This document shows, piece after piece, positions 23,969 through 30,137 of a stretch of DNA of 64,000 nucleotides. The notes beneath the pieces were generated by a model, which searched no databases, was not told the origin of the DNA, and was given only the letters and a program-made list of their open reading frames with translations. The translations under genes and the position numbers were made by a program. The first letter of the stretch is position 1, and the number at the start of each line of letters is the position of its first letter. The DNA lies in the NCBI RefSeq assembly GCF_007746075.1, contig NZ_CP036339.1, positions 4,617,786 through 4,681,785 of the forward strand, read 5' to 3'. Origin of the DNA: Lacipirellula limnantheis. GTDB lineage: Bacteria > Planctomycetota > Planctomycetia > Pirellulales > Lacipirellulaceae.

Positions 23969-24172
23969 TTAACAATCGATGCCCATCCCGATGACGCCCA
24001 CTCCCAGCCATGCCAAGCCGGCCATAATTGCGACGACGATGGACCACGGACGGGGCCGAATGAAAACTAAAAGCATGCAAGGCAGGAAGAGCAGCAAAAG
24101 AACTACTCCCGCTACCTGGATATTAGGTGCCACGTCGCGGATGAGGATGATAGGACCGTAGAAGGCGTTCAT
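23969..24172 (-). CDS. Small two-helix membrane protein
   Basis: 67 residues: 'MNAFYGPIILIRDVAPNIQV' then helices 'VLLLLFLPCMLLVFI' and 'IVVAIMAGLAWLGVGVIGMG'. Start placed at 24,172, four to five bases after TAAGAA; a longer frame extends to 24,241. Unknown family. Confidence 0.55.
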   Translation of the reverse strand: MNAFYGPIILIRDVAPNIQVAGVVLLLLFLPCMLLVFIRPRPWSIVVAIMAGLAWLGVGVIGMGIDC

Positions 24173-24244
24173 ACGCTTCTTAACCGTCGTTCGGCTTTCC
24201 AAGCTACCCCAGCTGTCAGCTTTTTGGCAGAGGTAGGGCACTAT

Positions 24245-24496
24245 TCACCTAAACATATTGACGTAGACCACGCCAACGCATAGCCACGCAATCGCGCCCA
24301 CCACAGGCTTCCCAAACAAGAGCCCAACTCCCGCGCCCGGCAGGCTAAAAAAGCACACGAGGCATAGGAACTTCAGTGCGTCACCAAAGTTACTATCAAA
24401 ATCAAAATGCGGTGCCATCGGAATTGCAGCCATACCAATCGCTATGAGAGTGGTGGAGAGCATCGCACGTCGTAGGCTGAATCGATTCGGTCTCAT
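24245..24496 (-). CDS. Small membrane protein (RFSLR type)
   Basis: 83 residues: 'MRPNRFSLRRAMLSTTLIAI' start typical of the region, then two more hydrophobic segments ('FLCLVCFFSLPGAGVGLLF', 'AIAWLCVGVVYV'). AAGAAT lies 6 bases before the ATG, a one-base variant of the TAGAAT box used elsewhere. Confidence 0.6.
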   Translation of the reverse strand: MRPNRFSLRRAMLSTTLIAIGMAAIPMAPHFDFDSNFGDALKFLCLVCFFSLPGAGVGLLFGKPVVGAIAWLCVGVVYVNMFR

Positions 24497-24687
24497 CTCG
24501 ACATTCTTTTCCGCCTTCACCGCCGCCGCGTCTGCTTCCTGAAGAATCACCGCCATACCCCGGCCAAGCTGCAACGACGTTGACGTAAATGAAAAGCGTG
24601 GGAACGGAGAGCTGGCGGCGGAGGCCTGGAGCTACCCAAGAGGCGGGGGTACGTGTCGCAGGCACGCGAGGGCTTACTTCGGCAAAG

Positions 24688-25071
24688 TCAGTGCTGCATC
24701 ACCGACAATCGGCCTGCTTTACCTTGTGTATCGAACTCTATCTCCAGCACGTCACAGTCCATTCTCATTCCACTCCACATCCCTAGAATATAAGTTGAAG
24801 TGTCATTTGTCTCGCCTCCGTCGGGCTGGCCAAGCATCTGTTCAATCGTTTGTCGTGACATCCCTACCTGAACGTGGTTGGTCAATAGGTCACGGCACAT
24901 CGAGGCTCTAGGGTTATCGGCGTCCATACTTTTCGCGTTCGCCCCCCAGACTTCCTTGTCAAACATTCGGAAGGCGAATGGATCACGGTGCCGCAGTAAC
25001 GACGAGATTCCGAAACAGACGAACGCAACCGCAAACACGACAAGCAGCAACCGGCCCATCGTGTATCGCAC
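24688..25071 (-). CDS. BamE/SmpA-like membrane-anchored protein
   Basis: 127 residues: an N-terminal helix ('MGRLLLVVFAVAFVCFGISS'), then a domain with 'VQVGMSRQTIEQMLGQPDG' and a following strand pair ('DCDVLEIEFDTQGKAGRLSV') typical of the BamE/SmpA-OmlA fold. In Proteobacteria that fold serves outer-membrane assembly. Here only the fold is suggested. It lies 30 bases after a RYALAT-type stump on the same strand. Confidence 0.6.
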   Translation of the reverse strand: MRYTMGRLLLVVFAVAFVCFGISSLLRHRDPFAFRMFDKEVWGANAKSMDADNPRASMCRDLLTNHVQVGMSRQTIEQMLGQPDGGETNDTSTYILGMWSGMRMDCDVLEIEFDTQGKAGRLSVMQH

Positions 25072-25101
25072 TTTCGGAAAGTCGTCAAATTCATCAGCGA
25101 T

Positions 25102-25170
25102 TTAGATCGAGGCTTTGAACATGACGGCGAAGCAAACGGTCGCCAAGGCGTAGCGGAGTGTTTTCGCCAT
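25102..25170 (-). CDS. RYALAT-type short membrane peptide
   Basis: 22 residues: MAKTLRYALATVCFAVMFKAS plus Ile. It matches the repeated N-terminal segment, cut short by a stop, and precedes the BamE-like gene at 25,071. Confidence 0.4.
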   Translation of the reverse strand: MAKTLRYALATVCFAVMFKASI

Positions 25171-25217
25171 AGACGCAACTAATCGGCTGACCTTCGTTTC
25201 AGGAAGGCAACGAGCGC

Positions 25218-25355
25218 TCACAAGTAAACGTAGCCAACTGCAAACATTCCAATCCAGAGACAGCGATTACGGATATCACATAAGTTATAGAACATCCCAC
25301 ACAATGCGACGTCGCGCATCGCCACATACAGGAAGAGTCGGGGCGTGAATCGCAT
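25218..25355 (-). CDS. Very small membrane protein
   Basis: 45 residues: 'MRFTPRLFLYVAMRDVALCG', then Cys-rich 'NLCDIRNRCLWIGMFAVGYV'. The N-terminus resembles the tandem paralogues at 15,105 and 15,344. TAACCT lies 7 bases before the ATG. Short, so only moderately supported. Confidence 0.4.
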   Translation of the reverse strand: MRFTPRLFLYVAMRDVALCGMFYNLCDIRNRCLWIGMFAVGYVYL

Positions 25356-25684
25356 TGCACAAAGGTTACCATCATTCAATATCGACGGGGTCAGCCGATC
25401 ATGCCCCGCAGTCCTACCGGGTGGTCCGCATAATGCCATGTCCCCATAATACGAACAGCCAAAGCTCGCCGCGAAGCAGAACGTCGCCTGCGCTTAGCGG
25501 ACAAATCTAGTGATTGAAGAACAACTGCTGTGACGGCTCATCAAGTCAACACCATAAGATTTGTGGCTGCACGGCAATTTAATTGGTGAATCCCGGCCAT
25601 CCAGATCAGTGCGCAGTTGAACTCCTATTGTCGATCAAGTAGAAGCGCAGTTGAAACATTGGAACGTCTCGCAACTATCTGAAT
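25356..25684. other. Degenerate RYALAT relic; otherwise no gene
   Basis: On the minus strand 25,440-25,510 holds an out-of-frame, partly mutated copy of the 'ALATFCFAASFGC' segment. No intact frame is present before the plus-strand gene at 25,685. Confidence 0.4.
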
Positions 25685-26287
25685 ATGCAGTATCAATTAA
25701 GCACGCTTTTCTGGCAGCTATCGATAGCTGCTGCTTTATTCGCTGGCATCAGCAAAGGCATAGTTAGCCCTATCATCGCAATATCTCTCGCGTACGCTGA
25801 TCTATTGATTTCCTGTACCGTTGTCAGTCGCGATCGTACCTACCTACAGAGTGTGGCAAGGAAGATCGCCTACTTCGCCAATTCAATTATCTGCGTCCTG
25901 AGTTTACTGTTCTGTGCGGCAATGGCTTCGGGCTCGTTTGCAGACATAACGATCCCAGAGCGAAACAAGTCTATCGCCGTCATGCTCCCGATTTCAGCGT
26001 TTTCAATCATGACGCTAGTAGCACTGAGGTTCTATCTACACCACCATAGCCTCTATACGGCATGCTCGCGGCTGGCGGCAATATGCTTGTGTGCGAACCA
26101 ATTGGCGTTTGGATGGTGGCTAGTCTTCGTCAAGCCTCGTTCTATCTTATATGACTCTAGCGGGGACTGGTCATTCTTTGATCAGATTATTGCCGCAGTG
26201 ATCGTCTGCAACTGTGCTACGCTAATCGTTTGCAGCCAAAGCTCGCCGCGAAGCAAAGGGTCGCCAGGGCGTAGCGGATGTAGCTGA
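25685..26287 (+). CDS. Multi-pass membrane protein, 3' end run into repeat
   Basis: 200 residues with about six membrane segments ('LSTLFWQLSIAAALFAGI', 'ISLAYADLLISCTVV', 'IICVLSLLFCAAMAS', 'MLPISAFSIMTLVALRFYL', 'LAAICLCANQLAFGWWLVF', 'IIAAVIVCNCATLIV'). The last 17 residues (SQSSPRSKGSPGRSGCS) are antisense of the RYALAT segment encoded on the minus strand. The native C-terminus was therefore probably replaced when that unit joined. Confidence 0.6.
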   Translation: MQYQLSTLFWQLSIAAALFAGISKGIVSPIIAISLAYADLLISCTVVSRDRTYLQSVARKIAYFANSIICVLSLLFCAAMASGSFADITIPERNKSIAVMLPISAFSIMTLVALRFYLHHHSLYTACSRLAAICLCANQLAFGWWLVFVKPRSILYDSSGDWSFFDQIIAAVIVCNCATLIVCSQSSPRSKGSPGRSGCS

Positions 26288-26291
26288 GCAT
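26217..26291 (-). CDS. RYALAT-type short membrane peptide, leaderless
   Basis: 24 residues (MLSYIRYALATLCFAASFGC plus KRLA). TATAAT (26,299-26,304) lies 7 bases before the ATG: a perfect -10 box. It lies antisense to the end of the plus-strand membrane gene and shares a divergent promoter with the gene at 26,348. Confidence 0.5.
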   Translation of the reverse strand: MLSYIRYALATLCFAASFGCKRLA

Positions 26292-26347
26292 GGCCGCTAT
26301 TATAGCGGAGTTCGCGGGCGACTTCCCCACCCGCTATAGTCAGTGAC
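26292..26347. promoter_or_regulatory. Divergent leaderless promoter pair
   Basis: Minus: TATAAT then 6-7 bases to ATG 26,291. Plus: TATAGT (26,335-26,340), 7 bases, ATG 26,348. The 56-base spacer is almost identical to 28,106-28,161. Confidence 0.7.
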
Positions 26348-26515
26348 ATGAACGGACCGAGGTTCATCTTCACGGTACTCATCGACGGCTTGGTGCTCAT
26401 TGCAGCTGGGCTCTGCCGCTGGGCCATGCTCGAGAGATTCACCGTCCGTCGTTTGCTGACAGTGACGGCCGTGGTCGCCATCATCGCCGGAATCTTTAGG
26501 GCGTCGCTGCGCTAG
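26348..26515 (+). CDS. Very small membrane protein, leaderless
   Basis: 55 residues with two hydrophobic segments; the second carries the region's signature ('RFTVRRLLTVTAVVAIIAGI') in its C-terminal half rather than at the start. Start fixed by TATAGT 7 bases upstream. Unknown function. Confidence 0.55.
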   Translation: MNGPRFIFTVLIDGLVLIAAGLCRWAMLERFTVRRLLTVTAVVAIIAGIFRASLR

Positions 26516-26809
26516 CGAGAAGACCACTCCACTAGCCACGCATGCCACTGAACAGATCCCGGCGCGAAGGTTAGCTGCCCCATTTGCCCCGGGCACTCCG
26601 TTGCCAGCGAATGGCAGCCCGATGGGCCAGTGGGAAGGCTGGGTGGTGGTAATCCCAGAGCCGCGGTCGTGGTTCCTGGCAGTCTGGAGTGTTGCATTGT
26701 TGGGAGTTACGAGCAGAATTTCCCGACCGAAGAACCCGCTCAGCCGTCTAACATAGCTCGCCGCGGCTGACGCAATTAGCTACCCACTGGCGATGGGCGA
26801 GGCGGAAGG
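26516..26809. other. No gene seen
   Basis: About 290 bases. A minus-strand frame (26,512-26,697) has a Pro/Thr-rich, low-quality translation and overlaps the end of the preceding gene; not called. Confidence 0.4.
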
Positions 26810-26974
26810 TCACGGAAGCGCGAGCAGTGACGTAATAAGCCCCGCCACGCCAGTGGTGAAAACGAGGAGGTTGAGCACGGAGTACCGGCGAAACTCCAAT
26901 ATTCGCACTAACGAGAAGAGAAGCAGTGCGGCCCCAACGGGCAGCAGCACGACGATGACGGCATCTGACGGCAT
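26810..26974 (-). CDS. Small two-helix membrane protein, leaderless
   Basis: 54 residues: helix 1 'AVIVVLLPVGAALLLFSLV', basic loop (RILEFRRYS), helix 2 'VLNLLVFTTGVAGLITSLLAL'. TAGGAT (26,981-26,986) lies 6 bases before ATG 26,974. Confidence 0.6.
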   Translation of the reverse strand: MPSDAVIVVLLPVGAALLLFSLVRILEFRRYSVLNLLVFTTGVAGLITSLLALP

Positions 26975-27013
26975 CACTTCATCCTAATGGCGATGCGTCA
27001 TCGAGGAAGCAGC

Positions 27014-27043
27014 CCTAGCCCCCCGCCTCCCGGTCAGAGTCAG
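27014..27043. repeat. Convergent-end repeat, copy 4
   Basis: Slightly diverged copy (CCGCCTCCCGGTCAGAGTC); the TGA stop of the minus-strand gene at 27,040 lies inside it. Confidence 0.55.
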
Positions 27044-27237
27044 GCGGTGAATAGCCATTGAATTGCGATTGCGGCAATTCCAGCGAGGACGCCGAGCACG
27101 ATGACCGCGGCGCTGACGCTCTGGCCAGTCTCTAGGCTTGAGGGCTTTGCGTCACGTCGCAGCCACAAGAGCTTGGCAACGCCACGCGAGACGATCGACC
27201 CGAAATCAACTGCGAACTGGATGGCGTCGTCGATCAG
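27040..27237 (-). CDS. Small membrane protein with apparent CTG start
   Basis: 65 codons from CTG 27,237: 'IDDAIQFAVDFGSIVSRGVA', a basic stretch, and a C-terminal helix (VSAAVIVLGVLAGIAAIAIQW). TAAAAT (27,244-27,249) lies 6-7 bases before, exactly where the ATG of the sister genes lies. CTG therefore replaces ATG at the leaderless start. Either the rare start is used or the gene has been silenced by this change. Confidence 0.5.
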   Translation of the reverse strand: MIDDAIQFAVDFGSIVSRGVAKLLWLRRDAKPSSLETGQSVSAAVIVLGVLAGIAAIAIQWLFTA

Positions 27238-27306
27238 CCTCGCATTTTAACCGCCACCCGGTCGTGTTCCTACAAAATCACCGCCAGCCCCAACAGCCCA
27301 GCGATG

Positions 27307-27582
27307 CTATAAGCGTTGCAATAGGTTGAGACGCAGCTGCGAGAATCTAGAATACCTCGCGCGATATTCTGCAGTTAACCGGCGATGCGCTACATCAATC
27401 CGACGGCGAGTCGCTTCATCGAGAACGTCCACTTTGACCCGTACTCGCTGACCATGTGTGTCAAACGTGAATACGGCTCCCGACACTTCCAAGCCGACAA
27501 TGGCGTCCGCCAGCTCCTTGGCCAACTCTCGCGATCTTGTAATTAGAGGGATCGGGCATATTAGTGTTTCGCCGCGAAGCAA
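27307..27582 (-). CDS. Unknown soluble protein, 5' end replaced
   Basis: 91 codons from TTG 27,582. The body 'SRELAKELADAIVGLEVSGA', 'VRVKVDVLDEATRRRIDVAH' and the basic C-terminus look like a real helical/strand protein. The first codons coincide with the RYALAT segment read in another frame (27,561-27,617), so the native start has been lost or is coupled to that stump. Confidence 0.5.
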   Translation of the reverse strand: MLRGETLICPIPLITRSRELAKELADAIVGLEVSGAVFTFDTHGQRVRVKVDVLDEATRRRIDVAHRRLTAEYRARYSRFSQLRLNLLQRL

Positions 27583-27617
27583 ATAGTCGCAAGGAGTGTG
27601 CGGAGGTGCTGGGCCAC
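27561..27617 (-). CDS. RYALAT-type short peptide, GTG start
   Basis: 18 residues (VAQHLRTLLATICFAAKH). TAGAGT (27,625-27,630) lies 7 bases before GTG 27,617. A stump overlapping the gene at 27,582. Confidence 0.4.
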   Translation of the reverse strand: MAQHLRTLLATICFAAKH

Positions 27618-27635
27618 TTAAGCTACTCTACCGAT

Positions 27636-27995
27636 CTAAGGCTCACGTGACTCATCAAAGATGGCCTTCCCTTGATCATCTTCAACTCCGCCATTTGACA
27701 CGCCAGCGACTTTAAAGAAGCGGCCGTTTTCAGACCATAGTGTAACCCCCGCTCCGCCGTCTGCAGCGCTAAGGCCGAAAGAACCTTGGAGCACGCTTTT
27801 TGCTGAAAAGAGAGCGATGTGAGGTGAGCCATCGGCATCGAGTGACAGCTCAAGTCGCGGACATCCTGCTAAATCCAGAAGCTGTAAGTATGGACGACCG
27901 TCGCCCTCCGAGCATGAGATCATTGCACGCACTCGCTCTGCGTCGTCCACGATAGTCAGTTGCTTAACAGTTAAGCCGTCAAATCTCTCGACCAT
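27636..27995 (-). CDS. Unknown soluble protein
   Basis: 119 residues, predicted beta-rich: 'LTIVDDAERVRAMISCSEGD', 'PRLELSLDADGSPHIALFSA', 'GVTLWSENGRFFKVAG'. Successive short strands ending in Gly/Asp turns suggest a small beta-sandwich or meander. It starts inside the end of the RYALAT-type gene at 27,971-28,105, overlapping by 25 bases, so translation is probably coupled. Confidence 0.6.
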   Translation of the reverse strand: MVERFDGLTVKQLTIVDDAERVRAMISCSEGDGRPYLQLLDLAGCPRLELSLDADGSPHIALFSAKSVLQGSFGLSAADGGAGVTLWSENGRFFKVAGVSNGGVEDDQGKAIFDESREP

Positions 27996-28105
27996 ATCTG
28001 TACTCCTGTTTTTCGTTGAGCATTGCTCCGCGACCACAATCCGAAGCAGCCAACGCTCGTCACTAAGCAGAACGTCGCCAGAGCGTAGCGGATGTAGGTG
28101 AGCAT
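27971..28105 (-). CDS. RYALAT-type short membrane protein, longest member
   Basis: 44 residues: MLTYIRYALATFCLVTSVGC, then 'FGLWSRSNAQRKTG' and nine more. TATACT (28,113-28,118) lies 7 bases before the ATG. It overlaps the next gene on the same strand. Confidence 0.5.
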   Translation of the reverse strand: MLTYIRYALATFCLVTSVGCFGLWSRSNAQRKTGVQIWSRDLTA

Positions 28106-28161
28106 GCCCGCCAGTATAGCGGAGTTCGCAGGCGACTTCCCCACCCGCTATAGTGAGTGCC
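28106..28161. promoter_or_regulatory. Divergent leaderless promoter pair
   Basis: Minus: TATACT, 7 bases, ATG 28,105. Plus: TATAGT (28,149-28,154), 7 bases, ATG 28,162. Nearly the same sequence as 26,292-26,347. Confidence 0.7.
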
Positions 28162-28446
28162 ATGGAAGAGGATTGGCGAAAGCTCCAAGTTGGCGACCGG
28201 GTTCGCTTCGTCCGATTGCCAACGGAGTTTTCTCAGCCTGGCTACTTCGTCCATAAGGACACGTTGCGGCTTTACAAACGCCTGATTGCTCGGCGACGAT
28301 CAACGCAAGTCGCCTTTCTGGACGACTGGCAGCGCCCCGTCATTTGCTACCGGTTCATCGGCAAGAGTGGCCGTATGGAGTACCACAGTCTTATCATCGA
28401 TGACGACAGCTGGGTGCGTGTGAAACCGCGAAAGAAAACAACCTAG
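28162..28446 (+). CDS. Small basic soluble protein, leaderless
   Basis: 94 residues: 'WRKLQVGDRVRFVRLPTEF', a basic helix (TLRLYKRLIARRRS), then strands 'MEYHSLIIDDDSWVRVKP'. The opening 'VGDRVRFV' is typical of small SH3-like barrels, which often bind nucleic acid or protein; no firm family. Start at ATG 28,162 rather than GTG 28,153, which falls in the -10 box. Confidence 0.6.
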   Translation: MEEDWRKLQVGDRVRFVRLPTEFSQPGYFVHKDTLRLYKRLIARRRSTQVAFLDDWQRPVICYRFIGKSGRMEYHSLIIDDDSWVRVKPRKKTT

Positions 28447-28601
28447 CAACACAGTGTTATGGCAGTACTGAACCAATCGACGTCGCATTTCTCTCGTTGC
28501 CGGCACCGCAGTTACTACTGCGTTGCTTCTTGGCCTCTTTGATCGCGTTTGGCGGTGGCGTTGCAGGAACGCACGGAGAAATGTAGGCGTCAAGCGACGT
28601 C
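28447..28601. other. Possible frameshifted small membrane protein
   Basis: MAVLN at 28,459 leads, after a one-base shift, into 'RRRISLVAGTAVTTALLLGL' and a basic tail up to repeat E3. Too degraded to call. Confidence 0.3.
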
Positions 28602-28690
28602 GCCGGACATCATGTCCGGCAACTATCTCGTGATAAGTGTCAGCAATGACGCTCAGGCCAAGCGTTGGCGATCGCTCTCGCCTCGGCCTT
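28602..28690 (-). repeat. Repeat E3 with palindrome, inverted copy
   Basis: On the minus strand this matches the first 75-80 bases of E1 and E2 (GCCAACGCTTGG, then TCATTGCTGACA, TTATCACGAGATAGTTGCC and the palindrome). It is inverted relative to both, and follows the sigma-like gene module directly. Confidence 0.8.
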
Positions 28691-28709
28691 GCACGTCACT
28701 TGGCAATTA

Positions 28710-28877
28710 CTAGGCGAGTAGCTTCAGGTATACGGAGAACCAACGCGCATCGTCGCTGATAGCTAAGCGATAGCCCCCTTGCTCCTCAGGAGAGGGCAGG
28801 GCGGCCGCCAGCGCCAGAGCGAACGCCCCCGCGCTGGCAGCCCTCCCGCGCGCTCTAGCACGGACTCGGAGCCGCAT
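28710..28877 (-). CDS. Small protein downstream of the sigma-like gene
   Basis: 55 residues: Arg-rich start ('MRLRVRARARGRAAS'), an Ala-rich hydrophobic run, then 'SPEEQGGYRLAISDDARWFS'. It overlaps the end of the sigma-like gene by 23 bases. A tail copy of the same pair of genes is at 6,802-6,960, so the two travel together. Confidence 0.5.
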   Translation of the reverse strand: MRLRVRARARGRAASAGAFALALAAALPSPEEQGGYRLAISDDARWFSVYLKLLA

Positions 28878-29457
28878 CTCCCACGAACAATCGCCAGCTG
28901 TCATGGAGCTCGCGCCGCAGCTGGCTGACTCGTCCGGCGGTCAGCCGACAGAGCTCCGCGACGGCGCTCGTCCGTTCCCCCTGCGCCAGCGCGTGGACCA
29001 CGCGCTGATCACGACGGGAGAGCGAACCGTACCACTGGCTGAAGTCAATCCGCAAAGCCGCCATCTCCGCGGGACTTGCCCGTCGGTAGTCGCTAAGGGA
29101 CTGGGCGATCGAGTCGAGCGGTTCGGTGCGACAGCCGCGCAGCCGGCATTTCACCGAGCCGACGTCCGCCGCATTGTCACGGCTTCCGGTCAAACGCCCG
29201 GATCGATAGCGCCGCACGCCGTAACGGGCCAACGGCGTGGCGTAGCCGAGCTTCGCTCGACCCGCCTGCGCAAGCCCGGCATAGGCGACCGCAGCCGAAG
29301 CGATGACCGTTTGGATCGCCTCTTCGCGTTCTTCGGGGGCCAGTTCACGGAAGGCGATTCGCGCGTAGCGCCGGATCGTCGGCAGCATCTGGACGAACGA
29401 GGCTTGCCAGGGGAGGGGAGGGGCGTCATCAGCAGCGACGATTGCTGAGCCATTCAT
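28855..29457 (-). CDS. Sigma-70-like protein (planctomycete accessory type)
   Basis: 200 residues. N-terminal helices ('RRYARIAFRELAPEEREEAI', 'YATPLARYGVRRYRSGRLTG') resemble sigma region 2. The C-terminal 'LSRRDQRVVHALAQGERTSA' and 'RLTAGRVSQLRRELHDSW' form a region 4 helix-turn-helix. The linker contains a Cys-rich 'SVKCRLRGCRTE'. It could direct transcription of the island's own promoters; this is untested. ATG 29,457 was chosen as the start of the conserved part. A truncated copy of its 3' end is at 6,802. Confidence 0.65.
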   Translation of the reverse strand: MNGSAIVAADDAPPLPWQASFVQMLPTIRRYARIAFRELAPEEREEAIQTVIASAAVAYAGLAQAGRAKLGYATPLARYGVRRYRSGRLTGSRDNAADVGSVKCRLRGCRTEPLDSIAQSLSDYRRASPAEMAALRIDFSQWYGSLSRRDQRVVHALAQGERTSAVAELCRLTAGRVSQLRRELHDSWRLFVGDAAPSPC

Positions 29458-29485
29458 GGGACGTTCCTTTTCAAAGGGACCGCCC

Positions 29486-29531
29486 CTGTCGAGGGCGGTC
29501 GTGTGAGGTACACAACCGCCCTCGCGACAGG
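29486..29531. other. Long inverted repeat upstream of the sigma-like gene
   Basis: CTGTCGAGGGCGGTCGTGT and ACACAACCGCCCTCGCGACAG flank a GAGGT loop, with one bulge and one mismatch: a stable hairpin in the 5' leader of the sigma-like gene. It may be regulatory (attenuation or operator) or structural. Confidence 0.6.
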
Positions 29532-30137
29532 CGAGAGCCGAAAAAGTAGAGAGCAAGTTCGTGCGACAATCGTGCGATGCGCTCTGGACGCCGTCGCAGC
29601 AGCCTCTTCACTGAGGGCTGGGCGTTAAGCTCCCCAAGCATTCATGCCGCCAAACGGCACTGGATTTAGCGGTAGCCGGCTCCCGCGCAGCAAGCGACCG
29701 GTAGGTTAGTCGCCCGCTGGCCCGAGTGCTTTACCGATGCGATCAGGTTGCCCGTGGTACTAAGTACGCCGGTCTCGATCCTGCTCCGCTGGTCGAAGCC
29801 GACATACTCCCACGGCGTGGCGCAGCTTGGGATCGACACACCACCGAATTGTCAGAGCAATCACGAGATGAGTTGTCCGGACCTTATGTCCGGCGACACG
29901 TGAAGCAATCGCGAAGATAAATTGCTAAGTCGACGACACAAAAGATGATAAGAGGAGCCTCGAAACGGTACAGACCGCCAATTGCCTACCGTTTTGAGCT
30001 CGCTTTCCGCGCGGTTATACCGCAATTCCCCGGCATTTAATGACATCGAATGCAATAGTTTGCATTTACCTTCTTGGGGCTGTATCATTCGCTAAACAAC
30101 GAAGGAAACGCCTAGAACGCTCTTGTTTCTGCGCGAA
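29532..30137. other. Island edge without genes; palindromic motif copy G
   Basis: About 600 bases between the sigma-like gene and the tRNA fragment. A divergent copy of the palindromic repeat is at 29,852-29,895 (CAATCACGAGATGAGTTG and TCCGGACCTTATGTCCGG). Nothing else convincing is seen; no integrase. Confidence 0.55.

Noticed and set aside
7012-28690. Composite transposon
   Set aside because: The flanking repeats carry no transposase, and no target duplication could be recognised; the IS66 remnant lies outside and is truncated.
29590-29720. attC-like sequence near the island edge (GACTAACC ... GCTTAACGCC)
   Set aside because: Inner boxes do not pair convincingly and no cassette gene abuts it.
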